This document shows positions 9,254-16,810 of a stretch of DNA of 47,313 bases, piece after piece. The notes under the pieces were generated by a model that was not told where the DNA came from, did no database searches, and was given only the letters and a program-made list of their open reading frames with translations. How positions within the stretch are numbered: the stretch's first letter is position 1; each line of letters opens with the position of its first letter. The stretch covers positions 134,036 to 181,348 of the forward strand of contig HG799468.1 of NCBI GenBank assembly GCA_000531095.1, written 5' to 3'. Source of the DNA: Gemmata massiliana. Lineage in GTDB: Bacteria; Planctomycetota; Planctomycetia; Gemmatales; Gemmataceae. The translations under genes were made by a program, and so were the position numbers.

Positions 9254-9702
9254 GGCCCACGCTCCACGGAGAAATGTGTTTCAGCGACGACCGCCCACCG
9301 GCCTCTCCGCCACACCGAAGCCGGGAGGAGCCGGATCAACCGAACGGTGTGCCTTCCGGTGCCCCGAAGTTGGACGTTTTGTAGTCGAAATACGCGGTCA
9401 CAAACCAACTCATCTGGACGGAACGGCACCAAGAACGGGCCGTACTGCCCGACGAGATCTCGTCGGTTCAGACTTGGGCAGTCGTCCCACCACACCCGTA
9501 AATAATACTCTGCCGGATTCGCGCGGTTAAGGTAGAACCGCGTGAACAAGTCCAGCCGCCCGAAGACGCGAGGAAATTCGGTGTTACCCGGCACCTCGCG
9601 CCAGTAGTTCACGTCCAATAGATCGGACGTGCGTGCCCCACTCCCGTACTGTCGTGTCGTCAGGTTCGCGACAAAGTGATGCACGCTCACTCTTCGACTC
9701 AT
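9250..9702 (-). CDS. hypothetical protein coupled to an HTH protein gene
   Basis: A 150-residue protein not recognised by me, starting 'MSRRVSVHHFVANLTTR' (CAT at 9700-9702). It has no signal peptide or membrane helix. It contains 'LDLFTRFYLNRANPAEYYLR' and many Arg/Trp/Tyr residues in alternating strands, suggesting a beta-rich fold. It overlaps the following region-4-like gene by 4 nt, so the two products are probably made together and may interact. An upstream in-frame start at 9756 would add 18 residues, but the chosen ATG gives a cleaner N-terminus. It is divergent from rtcA with a 107-nt gap. Confidence 0.6.
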   Translation of the reverse strand: MSRRVSVHHFVANLTTRQYGSGARTSDLLDVNYWREVPGNTEFPRVFGRLDLFTRFYLNRANPAEYYLRVWWDDCPSLNRRDLVGQYGPFLVPFRPDELVCDRVFRLQNVQLRGTGRHTVRLIRLLPASVWRRGRWAVVAETHFSVERGP

Positions 9703-9809
9703 CGGGCGATCTCCACGGCTCCAATTCACTCTACCCCATCGTTCTCGGTGGTACAATTCGCTCGAAGTTCGCTCTGAACCGCTCCCACCCTCTTGGTGTC
9801 CGTGTTGCC

Positions 9810-10856
9810 ATGAGCGATGGCATGATTGAAATTGACGGCTCAGAAGGCGAAGGCGGCGGGCAGATCCTGCGGTCGGCGCTCGCGCTTTCGATCCTCACCG
9901 GGCGGCCGTTCAAACTGGTGAACATTCGGGCGAACCGCTCGAAGCCGGGGTTGCAGCCGCAACACCTGATGTGCGTGCGCGCGGCCGGCACGATCAGCGG
10001 TGCGGTGTACAAGGGCGCCTCGAACGGGTCGTCCGTGCTGTACTTCGAGCCGGGGCCGGTCAAAAGCGGCGACTACACGTTCTCGATCGGCACCGCGGGC
10101 GCAACCGCGCTCGTGCTCCACACGGTGTACCTCCCGCTCGCGCTGCGCGGCGACAAGCCGAGCACCGTGACCGTCACCGGCGGCACGCACAATCAGCACG
10201 CCCCGTGCTACCACTTCCTTGAGACGACATGGGCCGCGTACCTCGCGCGGATGGGCATTCAGGTCGAAGTGGAGATGATCCGCCCCGGCTTCTATCCGCG
10301 CGGGGGCGGCGAGATTCGCGCGGTCATCCATCCGTGTTCCCGTGTGAAGGGCCTGTCACTCCTGACCTGCCCCGAACTGACCACCGCGGGTGGATTCAGT
10401 GCGTTCGCAGGGTTACCGGAATCGGTGGGCAAGCGCCAGGCGCGTCGGTTGATCGCGCAATTGAAAGCGGAAGGGGTCGAGTCGCACATTCCGGTCGAAG
10501 AATGGGAGGCCGCGAACCCGGGGAGTGTTGCCGCAGTGATCTTCCGACAGGCACCCGTGCCGGCTCTGTTCTTCGGACTCGGCGAACGCGGTAAGCCGTC
10601 CGAAAGCGTCGCCGATGATGCGATGCACGAAGCGGTCCCGTTCCGCGACGCGAAGTGCCCCGTTGATCCGCACTCCGCCGACCAGATCCTGCTGCCGCTC
10701 GCGTTCAGCGACGACGCCAGTGAGTACCGCACCTCGGAAATCACGCGGCACCTGACAACCAACGTGGAAACCGTGCGGAAGTTCGTGGATCGTACCATTC
10801 AGATTGAGGACGGAGATGGCAAATCAGGGGTTGTGCGCATTGCTCAGCGGGTATAA
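9810..10856 (+). CDS. rtcA: RNA 3'-terminal phosphate cyclase
   Basis: RtcA uses ATP to convert RNA 3'-phosphate ends to 2',3'-cyclic phosphates, as part of RNA repair. The 348-residue product matches the family length. It has the N-terminal signature 'IEIDGSEGEGGGQILRSALA', 'RANRSKPGLQPQH', the pattern 'RPGFYPRGGGEI', and the C-terminal 'PHSADQILLPLAF' with the His of the nucleophile region. The ATG at 9810 is followed by 'SDGMIEIDGSEGEGG', so either Met is possible. No rtcB ligase lies next to it. The radical-SAM-type gene of the large cluster starts only 32 nt downstream, so rtcA may be the first gene of that operon or simply adjacent. Confidence 0.93.
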   Translation: MSDGMIEIDGSEGEGGGQILRSALALSILTGRPFKLVNIRANRSKPGLQPQHLMCVRAAGTISGAVYKGASNGSSVLYFEPGPVKSGDYTFSIGTAGATALVLHTVYLPLALRGDKPSTVTVTGGTHNQHAPCYHFLETTWAAYLARMGIQVEVEMIRPGFYPRGGGEIRAVIHPCSRVKGLSLLTCPELTTAGGFSAFAGLPESVGKRQARRLIAQLKAEGVESHIPVEEWEAANPGSVAAVIFRQAPVPALFFGLGERGKPSESVADDAMHEAVPFRDAKCPVDPHSADQILLPLAFSDDASEYRTSEITRHLTTNVETVRKFVDRTIQIEDGDGKSGVVRIAQRV

Positions 10857-10888
10857 TGCCGCAACCCTTTTGGAGCAACTAACACACG

Positions 10889-11575
10889 ATGACCGGCGCT
10901 GCGGAAGAACTGACGATGCAGATCGCCCAAGTGGTGCCCTGCACCGAAGCCGAGGGGCCGGGCAAACGGTTCGCGCTGTGGTTCCAGGGGTGCCCGCTGC
11001 GGTGCCCCGGGTGCTGTAACCCAGAGTTCCTGTCATTCAAAGGCGGCTCAACGAAAACGCTCCGTGAAATGACGGATGAGATTCAACAGGCACGGGATGA
11101 GAGCGGGGTCGAGGGGATCACACTGCTCGGCGGCGAACCCACCGCACACGCGCCTGCGGCACTCGCACTCGCGCGCCGCTCGCGCGAACTTGAAACGACG
11201 CTCTTCTGGTTCGCGAGCGGATTCACGGTCGAAGAATTGCGAGAAAAGGCCGATCCGAACGTATTGGAGTTGATCGAGCTAACAGACATTCTCGTGGACG
11301 GGCCGTACATCCGCGAGCAGCCCGATACCGAGCGCCGCTGGATCGGGTCGCGGAACCAGCGCATCCACTTCCTGACGCCGCGCTACTCCTACGACGAGCA
11401 GTGGCGGACGAAGAACACACTGGAGATCCGGGTCGTCGGGCGCGAGATCACCGTGAATGGCTTTCCGGCCGCGAATGCTGTAGGCTTGTGGAAGGGTTGG
11501 AGGCGTAAAAAACCAATTCCGCTCCCGGTCGCCCCCGAGACGAAACGTTCACCAGAAGAGACCGACGCCAAATGA
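10889..11575 (+). CDS. radical-SAM-type 4Fe-4S cluster protein (NrdG-like fold)
   Basis: A 228-residue protein with the Cys-x3-Cys-x2-Cys motif (C35, C39, C42 in 'QGCPLRCPGCCN'), which in NrdG-like activases binds an S-adenosylmethionine-reactive 4Fe-4S cluster. It also has 'GITLLGGEP', the Gly-Gly-Glu SAM contact. Its length fits the short activase type. No anaerobic ribonucleotide reductase gene is nearby, so the substrate is probably not NrdD. The start may be the ATG at 10889 or the Met at residue 10 (10916). Its stop overlaps the next start (ATGA at 11572-11575), so the next protein is likely its partner or substrate. I infer a modifying role within the AAA+/M41 cluster. Confidence 0.8.
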   Translation: MTGAAEELTMQIAQVVPCTEAEGPGKRFALWFQGCPLRCPGCCNPEFLSFKGGSTKTLREMTDEIQQARDESGVEGITLLGGEPTAHAPAALALARRSRELETTLFWFASGFTVEELREKADPNVLELIELTDILVDGPYIREQPDTERRWIGSRNQRIHFLTPRYSYDEQWRTKNTLEIRVVGREITVNGFPAANAVGLWKGWRRKKPIPLPVAPETKRSPEETDAK

Positions 11576-12750
11576 CGCGCACCGCGCCCCCACCGTCTCG
11601 ACCGCCGGAACCGGACGGACCGCGGCAGGTGTCGAAGTTCGAGTTCAATTTGCTCCGCATCCTGCGGTTCCTCGTCGGACACTTCCCGGCCGATCAGGGG
11701 TTGCAACTCGTCCGCACCGCGACGTCCAAACCAGATTGCATTAGTAGTGGTGCGGTGGATCTGGTGAAGGACACGCTGGGCAAGGCATTGGTATTGTTCC
11801 TGACGCGCGCCGGCGGCTGGCGAAACGACAAGTATTTGCGGAACAACGCCCCCACTGCGGGCCGCGTGTGGGACCGCATCCCGCTCGACGAGCGGACGCT
11901 CGAATTCTCGCGCCCGGTGCTCGACTTCCTGTTCTGGCTGACGGCCGAAAAGGTTCACGAGACGAAATTAGCGTGGGACGCGGCACCGAAAGCGCTCACA
12001 CCAACCGATGAGCTGTTCTTCGCTTTGGCGTTCGACGCGATGCGCTCGGACCCGGACGTGCTCACGGTTCTGCGGCGCAAGGACACGTTCGCACGGAACC
12101 CGTTCTGCTGGCTGCTGATGCCACAAGACGCGGCCGACCCGGACGCCACCAAACCGCAACCGCCCGATTTCGCCCCGATGTTCGCGGGGCTGCGTGCGGT
12201 CCTTCTGGAGTGCATGCAAACGTACCTCACCCACCGATGGGTGAAATCAGAACGGGACAAGGGGCAGATCGGCGACTGGAAGAAGATGCGGCATCAGGGA
12301 CAGACCGAGTTTGCCGCCCTCCGCAACTTCCTGCAAGCGGCGGAAGTAGCCCGGCGCACGGACCTCGCTCGATTCGTCCTGCGAACCAACGCAGCCGTCC
12401 TTCAGTCTGATCTGACGCCGGTGTTCTGGACGGGCGGGTTGCAGGGGAGCGGTCCGCAGCGTCTCGCGGATCGTTTGGAAACACAGCGAGCGGCCCTCGC
12501 ACTGCCCCGGCAGATGGAAATCCTGGAAACCTGGCAGGAGCGCGCCCGGTTCGTCGGGTACTTCGACGATGACTACCAAGCCAGTCAGGTGTGGAAAGCG
12601 GACTGGGAAACGGCCAACGGCGACCGCGTTGCGGCCCGCGCCCGCGCCGCGGTGGAGATGCTCGAACCACTCCGCGGTCCCGTGGCCGGGCAGCCCGGCG
12701 CAGGCGGCAACGCGCAAGGCGGCGAGAACCCAGAAGGCAGTCCCGGCTAG
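11572..12750 (+). CDS. hypothetical protein coupled to the radical-SAM-type gene
   Basis: A 392-residue protein, mostly alpha-helical and without signal peptide or membrane helix. I do not recognise it. The body (~residues 20-360) is rich in Leu/Ala/Arg helices such as 'LLRILRFLVGHFPADQGLQL' and 'LPRQMEILETWQERARFVGY'. The ends are low-complexity: a Pro-rich N-terminus and a Gly/Asn/Gln-rich C-terminus. No vWA metal site (DxSxS) or NTPase motif is present. The four-base overlap with the preceding gene implies coupled expression. Proteins of this kind appear, as I recall, as 'X' domains in FtsH-type ternary systems; that assignment is inference and needs a profile search. Confidence 0.65.
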   Translation: MTRTAPPPSRPPEPDGPRQVSKFEFNLLRILRFLVGHFPADQGLQLVRTATSKPDCISSGAVDLVKDTLGKALVLFLTRAGGWRNDKYLRNNAPTAGRVWDRIPLDERTLEFSRPVLDFLFWLTAEKVHETKLAWDAAPKALTPTDELFFALAFDAMRSDPDVLTVLRRKDTFARNPFCWLLMPQDAADPDATKPQPPDFAPMFAGLRAVLLECMQTYLTHRWVKSERDKGQIGDWKKMRHQGQTEFAALRNFLQAAEVARRTDLARFVLRTNAAVLQSDLTPVFWTGGLQGSGPQRLADRLETQRAALALPRQMEILETWQERARFVGYFDDDYQASQVWKADWETANGDRVAARARAAVEMLEPLRGPVAGQPGAGGNAQGGENPEGSPG

Positions 12751-12775
12751 TAGCCCACAGACGTGAGGGCGCAAC

Positions 12776-13135
12776 ATGGACGAGTGGAAATACTATCACG
12801 ATCCAGACAAGAAAATTGTCTACCGAGTCAAGTGGCCTCCAAAGGAAGAACCTAGGTACAAAAAAGGGAAGGAACCCCGCGAACTGATTGGTTGGCGAGT
12901 GTGGACGACGATCGAAAAAACGTGGGCAAACGACGCTCTTCTGGTTCGCGAGTGCGGATGCACCAATCCGAGGGAAACTATCTGGACGGATTGTGGGCCA
13001 GAAAACAAGCAGTACGGGGCAGACAACCTGAGTCACCAACTGCCGAGAGCAGTTCTGGTAGACGAAACAACCTACAAGCAACTCCGTACTGTTTACGAAG
13101 AAACGAGATTGCGACTAAAAAAGCGTGCCAAGTAG
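12776..13135 (+). CDS. AT-richer hypothetical protein inside the cluster
   Basis: A 119-residue cytoplasmic protein, Lys/Glu/Trp-rich, with three Cys in 'RECGCTNPRETIWTDCGP' that could bind metal. It has no recognised family. Codon use differs sharply from its neighbours: many AAA, GAA and TAC/ACT codons and only about half GC, against clearly higher GC around it. This suggests recent acquisition. Start at the ATG at 12776, 25 nt after the previous stop. It sits in the same orientation and spacing as the operon genes, so it is probably co-transcribed. It could be an immunity- or effector-type cargo gene; this is speculative. Confidence 0.55.
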   Translation: MDEWKYYHDPDKKIVYRVKWPPKEEPRYKKGKEPRELIGWRVWTTIEKTWANDALLVRECGCTNPRETIWTDCGPENKQYGADNLSHQLPRAVLVDETTYKQLRTVYEETRLRLKKRAK

Positions 13136-13168
13136 CAAGCCCCAACATTCCATCTTCCCGAGAAAGCC

Positions 13169-13741
13169 ATGAGCCGCGCGTACCGCATTACCGTTAAAGA
13201 ATCCGAAACCCGTAACCTCAAGGCCGGGGACGAGATCTGCACGGATCTCGAAATCCTCGAAATCCTGCCGCCCGAAGACATGGCCACGCTCCTCAAAGAG
13301 GAACTCAAGAAGCGCGGGTTCGCGGAACAGGAAGACGGCACGATGGTCCGCAAGGACGGCGACCTCACAGTGAAGGTCGACCCCTGCACCGGCGAAGTTT
13401 CGGTCAAGGCCGAGACCGAAGAAACGATCAACCAGGAAGTAAAGCGCGAGGCCACCGGCTTCAACGACGTCGGGCCGAACGAAAAGAACCTCCGCGAGAA
13501 GGTCAAGGACCAGCTCAAGCAAGACCTCGACAAGAAATTCGATCAGGAGCAATCGCGGCTCCAGGGCAAGGCGACCGAGGCGCTGGAAAAGCACCTCCAA
13601 GAACTCCAGCCCGAAATCTCCGAAGTGGTCAACCAGGTGACCCGTGACGCGCTCAAGCAGAAGGCCCAGCAGATGGGCACCGTGAAGGAAATCAGCGAGG
13701 ACGCCGAGAGCGGCTCACTTACGATCAAGGTGGAAGTGTAA
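13169..13741 (+). CDS. coiled-coil protein of the AAA+/M41 cluster
   Basis: A 190-residue acidic protein. Residues ~1-85 look like a compact alpha/beta domain starting 'MSRAYRITVKESETRNL', with strands 'DGDLTVKVDPCTGEVSVKAE' at its end. Residues ~90-170 form long charged helices ('NLREKVKDQLKQDLDKKFDQ' and following), likely a coiled coil. The last strand 'GSLTIKVEV' may pair back to the first domain. There is no enzyme motif. In my memory this N-terminal pattern matches one of the small 'X' domains reported next to FtsH-like ATPases in ternary conflict systems. It lies 33 nt after the 119-residue gene and 91 nt before the next. It probably acts as an adaptor or sensor for the ATPase. Confidence 0.65.
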   Translation: MSRAYRITVKESETRNLKAGDEICTDLEILEILPPEDMATLLKEELKKRGFAEQEDGTMVRKDGDLTVKVDPCTGEVSVKAETEETINQEVKREATGFNDVGPNEKNLREKVKDQLKQDLDKKFDQEQSRLQGKATEALEKHLQELQPEISEVVNQVTRDALKQKAQQMGTVKEISEDAESGSLTIKVEV

Positions 13742-13832
13742 CCGTTACCGCGCCTCGAAAGCCGGGGCTCGCTGCGATGTTGTGAGGGCGCGAACCAATC
13801 GGACACCAATTCAATCCTTCTGGAGCGTTACA

Positions 13833-14093
13833 ATGACGCCACTCGACTTCGAATGCCGCGAAAGGCTTCGACAGGTCAAGTCCGGACTTGACCTATTGGT
13901 CGAGAAACTCATTCCCACTGAACGAGCTACCGACACGAGCGATCTCAACACCAACCGCGAAAACACCGACTACATTCTCGAAACGGTCCGGCGAGAGGTC
14001 CACAAGTTGCTCGACGAAGAACAGCCACCCCGTCCAACTGTTGGCTTTGCTGAACCGATTGTTCCTCTGGGTTCAATCGCGCCAGATGCCTAG
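13833..14093 (+). CDS. small hypothetical protein of the AAA+/M41 cluster
   Basis: An 86-residue protein starting 'MTPLDFECRERLRQVKSGLD' at the ATG at 13833, with a TGGAGCG about 6 nt upstream as a possible ribosome site. It is one helical hairpin: two amphipathic helices (~6-28 and ~42-60) with a polar loop 'TERATDTSDLNTNREN', then a Pro-rich tail. No family recognised. Composition is a little poorer in GC than the neighbours. The position 59 nt before the AAA+/M41 gene suggests co-transcription. The reading frame from 13782 is open but the extra 17 residues look non-coding. Confidence 0.55.
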   Translation: MTPLDFECRERLRQVKSGLDLLVEKLIPTERATDTSDLNTNRENTDYILETVRREVHKLLDEEQPPRPTVGFAEPIVPLGSIAPDA

Positions 14094-14152
14094 TTCGGAT
14101 TCTGCGGGCAACTTCGGTGGTAGTCACTTTCACGATGGACTAGACTTCCACC

Positions 14153-16375
14153 ATGAGCATTACAATCACCGAAAAAGACCTCCCCGCCGACCTCACCCCG
14201 CCGCAAGCGGTGGAGGCAGCGTACAGTCAGGAACTCGCGGAAGTCGCCAGCAAGCTCATCCGCGGGCTGCCCACGCTCATCGAGTGCGACAAGGAACTCG
14301 CGCCGTACCTGTTCATGAACGTGCGCGATCGCTTGCGTCAGGCCAAGCTCCAGTGCATCTACCTCGACGGCCGGCAGCGCGACCCGCAACAGGGCGCGAT
14401 GCCGATGGGCCTCATCGGGACCATGATCGCACAGCTCCGCGACGCGGTTCGCGGGGCCACCGAGCGCCGCGTCGTCGTGCTCCCGCACCTGGACCTGCTG
14501 ACGACCAGTCAGGGTGGTCTGACCGGGGAAGCGCGCGAAGTGATTCCGCTCCTGTACGAGAACCCCGAACTCGTATGGCTCGGGTTCAAAGACCCGTCGT
14601 TCCCGCTCCCGAAGGTGATCGAGAACCTGTTCCCACACTGGCTGAGCATCCTCGGCATCTCGCGGAACCGGTTGCGCCACCTCATCACGCAGAAGGAAAG
14701 CCGCAAGTTCGGCAAGGACTTCTCACCGTGGCAGCTCTACAAGTACGTCTCCGGTGTGAACGCGGTGCGCCTGCGCCGGCTGCTGTCCACCCTAGAAGGT
14801 GAGGACTACCCCGCCGACCCGAAGCGTGCCTACGCCCAAGTGCGGCAGTCCACGCTCAGCGGGAACATGGAGATCCCGTCCGTCGATCTAGAAAAAGACA
14901 TCGGCGGCTACGCGAAGGTGAAGGCGAAACTCAAGAGCGAGATCCTCGACACGCTCTCGAAGCGCGACCGCGCCACGGACCCCGAAGAGGTTTCGCGCCT
15001 CGAAGAGCTTATTCCCCGCGGGATGATCTTCTGGGGACCGCCGGGTACGGGTAAGACGTACTTCGCGAAGGCCATCGCCGCCAGCATCGGCGCCGCGATC
15101 ACCATCGTGTCCGGTCCGGAACTGAAGTCGAAGTGGGTCGGCGAGTCGGAAGAGAACCTGCGTCAGATCTTCCACAAGGCCCGCCAGTCCGCGCCGTCGA
15201 TCATCGTGTTCGACGAAATCGACTCGTTTGCCACCGCCCGCGGAACGTACACCGGCAGCGGCGTCGAGCACTCGATGGTGAACCAACTGCTCACCGAAAT
15301 GGACGGGTTCCACAAGGACGAACTCGTGTTCGTCGTGGGCACGACCAACTTTGTGGAATCGCTCGACCCCGCCCTGCTACGCCCCGGCCGGTTCGAGTTC
15401 CACATCCACATTCCGTACCCGGACGACGACGACCGCCGCGCCATCTTCGAGATCTACAACAAGAAGATGAAGCTCCAGTTCACCGAAGAGGCGATGGAGT
15501 ACGCGATCAACCGTACCGGCATCCGGTACATGACGCCGACCGGCACCGCGTTCAGCGGTGACCACCTGAACGCACTATGTCGCTCAGTGGCGCGCCTCCG
15601 GATGCGCGAGAACATTACCGGTGAAACGACTCCCAAACTGATCGAGAAGGCGATCACCGAGTTCGACGAGAAGGTGGAGGTCCACGAAAAGGATCTGCCC
15701 GTCGTGGCGACCCACGAGGCCGGGCACTTCCTCGTATCCATCTTCTGCGAGCACCACCAACAGCCCGAAAAGGTGACGATCCAGAGCGACATGCCCTGGG
15801 CGCCGTTCTTCACGCAGTTCAAACACGAGAAGAACCGGATCGGCATGAGCCGCAACGAGATGCTCGACCAGATCACGGTGCTGTACGGCGGGATCGAGGC
15901 CGAGCGACTGCTCGTCGGCGACGTGTCCACCGGCGCCAGCGGAATGGGTTCCGCGAACTCAGACCTGTCGCGTGCGTCGCTGTTCGCAGAGTACATGGTC
16001 GAGGTGTGCGGGATGTCGAACCTTGCTGCCCCACTGCGTTCGTTCCGCGACCACAAAGGCGACCGGCAGGTGCTCTCCGGTTCGATGGCCGAAGCGATCG
16101 ATCGACAGGTGAACACGCTCATCGTCGAAGCGCAAGCCCGCGCTGCGGCGATCCTCGCCAAGCACAAAGCAGACCTCCTGAAGATCCGCGACGAACTGAC
16201 GGAGAAGAAGACGATCGAGGGCGAACGAACCAAAGAGATCATTGAGGATCTGCGGGCGCGGTTCCCGAAGGATGTGGGCGCGCCCGGTCCAGAGGTGAAA
16301 CTCGGTACCGGAGCCGGCACCACAACCGAAGCGGGTGCTGAGAAGAAAACCCCGAAGAAGAAAGATTCGGAGTAG
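14153..16375 (+). CDS. soluble Ycf46-like AAA+ ATPase fused to M41 (FtsH-type) zinc protease
   Basis: A 740-residue ATP-dependent protease without any transmembrane helix. Residues ~1-230 resemble the degenerate N-terminal AAA half of Ycf46 proteins ('RVVVLPHLDLL', 'LVWLGFKDPSFPLP'). The active AAA+ module (~240-470) has Walker A 'GPPGTGKT' (294-301), Walker B 'IIVFDEID' (~350-357), the pore segment 'KWVGESEENL', and an Arg finger 'LRPGRFEF'. The M41 domain (~505-690) has 'HEAGH' (521-525) and a third zinc ligand Asp604 in 'NSDLSRAS', 83 residues on, as in FtsH. So ATPase and protease both look active. True FtsH has two N-terminal membrane helices and a Phe-Val-Gly pore; this does not. In context it is the engine of the 10.9-24 kb cluster, probably cleaving or unfolding a partner protein. 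The domain calls are strong; the biological role is inferred. Confidence 0.9.
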   Translation: MSITITEKDLPADLTPPQAVEAAYSQELAEVASKLIRGLPTLIECDKELAPYLFMNVRDRLRQAKLQCIYLDGRQRDPQQGAMPMGLIGTMIAQLRDAVRGATERRVVVLPHLDLLTTSQGGLTGEAREVIPLLYENPELVWLGFKDPSFPLPKVIENLFPHWLSILGISRNRLRHLITQKESRKFGKDFSPWQLYKYVSGVNAVRLRRLLSTLEGEDYPADPKRAYAQVRQSTLSGNMEIPSVDLEKDIGGYAKVKAKLKSEILDTLSKRDRATDPEEVSRLEELIPRGMIFWGPPGTGKTYFAKAIAASIGAAITIVSGPELKSKWVGESEENLRQIFHKARQSAPSIIVFDEIDSFATARGTYTGSGVEHSMVNQLLTEMDGFHKDELVFVVGTTNFVESLDPALLRPGRFEFHIHIPYPDDDDRRAIFEIYNKKMKLQFTEEAMEYAINRTGIRYMTPTGTAFSGDHLNALCRSVARLRMRENITGETTPKLIEKAITEFDEKVEVHEKDLPVVATHEAGHFLVSIFCEHHQQPEKVTIQSDMPWAPFFTQFKHEKNRIGMSRNEMLDQITVLYGGIEAERLLVGDVSTGASGMGSANSDLSRASLFAEYMVEVCGMSNLAAPLRSFRDHKGDRQVLSGSMAEAIDRQVNTLIVEAQARAAAILAKHKADLLKIRDELTEKKTIEGERTKEIIEDLRARFPKDVGAPGPEVKLGTGAGTTTEAGAEKKTPKKKDSE

Positions 16376-16454
16376 TTCCAAGTTCCAGGTTTCAAGTTCC
16401 AAGTTGGCGGAACCTGGCGCGGCGTCTTCAACTTGGAACCTGGAACTTGGAACT
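16374..16454. repeat. inverted repeat of 'AGTTCCAAGTTCCAGGTT' type
   Basis: Arm 16374-16398 pairs with 16430-16454 with one mismatch in 25 bases; a third half-unit (TTCAAGTTCCAAGTT) extends the first arm to 16405. The left arm begins at the TAG stop codon of the AAA+/M41 gene and the right arm ends 10 nt before the next start codon. It therefore fills the whole spacer and may fold in the mRNA next to the ribosome site (GGAG at ~16456). Confidence 0.85.
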
Positions 16455-16464
16455 CGGAGAAAAC

Positions 16465-16737
16465 ATGGCCGAAATGATTATCATGCTCCGCCGCGATCCG
16501 AACACCGGCAAGCAGAACATCATCATCAAACTCGATTCCGACCCGGACGCGCTGCCGATCGAGCACGAGCAGATGCACCGCGCGCTCATCGAGAAGTTGA
16601 TCGGTAAGGGCATGAAGCCCGAGGACATGGGCGAACTCATCATCGAGCGAGAGAGCGAGGCGCAACCGTCCGGCCCGGTGAGTCAGCCCAATGAGCCGGA
16701 AAAACAAAGGCCAGCAATAAGGGATCGTAACGAGTAG
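16465..16737 (+). CDS. small alpha/beta protein of the AAA+/M41 cluster
   Basis: A 90-residue protein starting 'MAEMIIMLRRDPNTGKQNII' at the ATG at 16465, with GGAG 6-9 nt upstream. Pattern: strand (AEMIIMLRR), tight turn (DPNTGK), strand (NIIIKLDS), then a helix 'EHEQMHRALIEKLIGKG', then an acidic, Pro-rich disordered tail. This beta-hairpin-helix plan is shared with small 'X' domains of FtsH-type ternary systems as I recall them; it could also be a ubiquitin-like or adaptor fold. It lies 89 nt after the protease gene and 73 nt before the first giant gene. Likely an adaptor or substrate tag for the ATPase; unproven. Confidence 0.65.
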   Translation: MAEMIIMLRRDPNTGKQNIIIKLDSDPDALPIEHEQMHRALIEKLIGKGMKPEDMGELIIERESEAQPSGPVSQPNEPEKQRPAIRDRNE

Positions 16738-16810
16738 CGCACAGGTGTTCCGCTCTGTGCGTCCCTTTAGGCACCCAAACTCAAGCACAGCCCTTTTCGC
16801 AGTTGAACCC

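Noticed and set aside
14153..14900. N-terminal membrane helices as in true FtsH
   Set aside because: The first 240 residues are mixed polar and helical with no stretch of ~20 hydrophobic residues.
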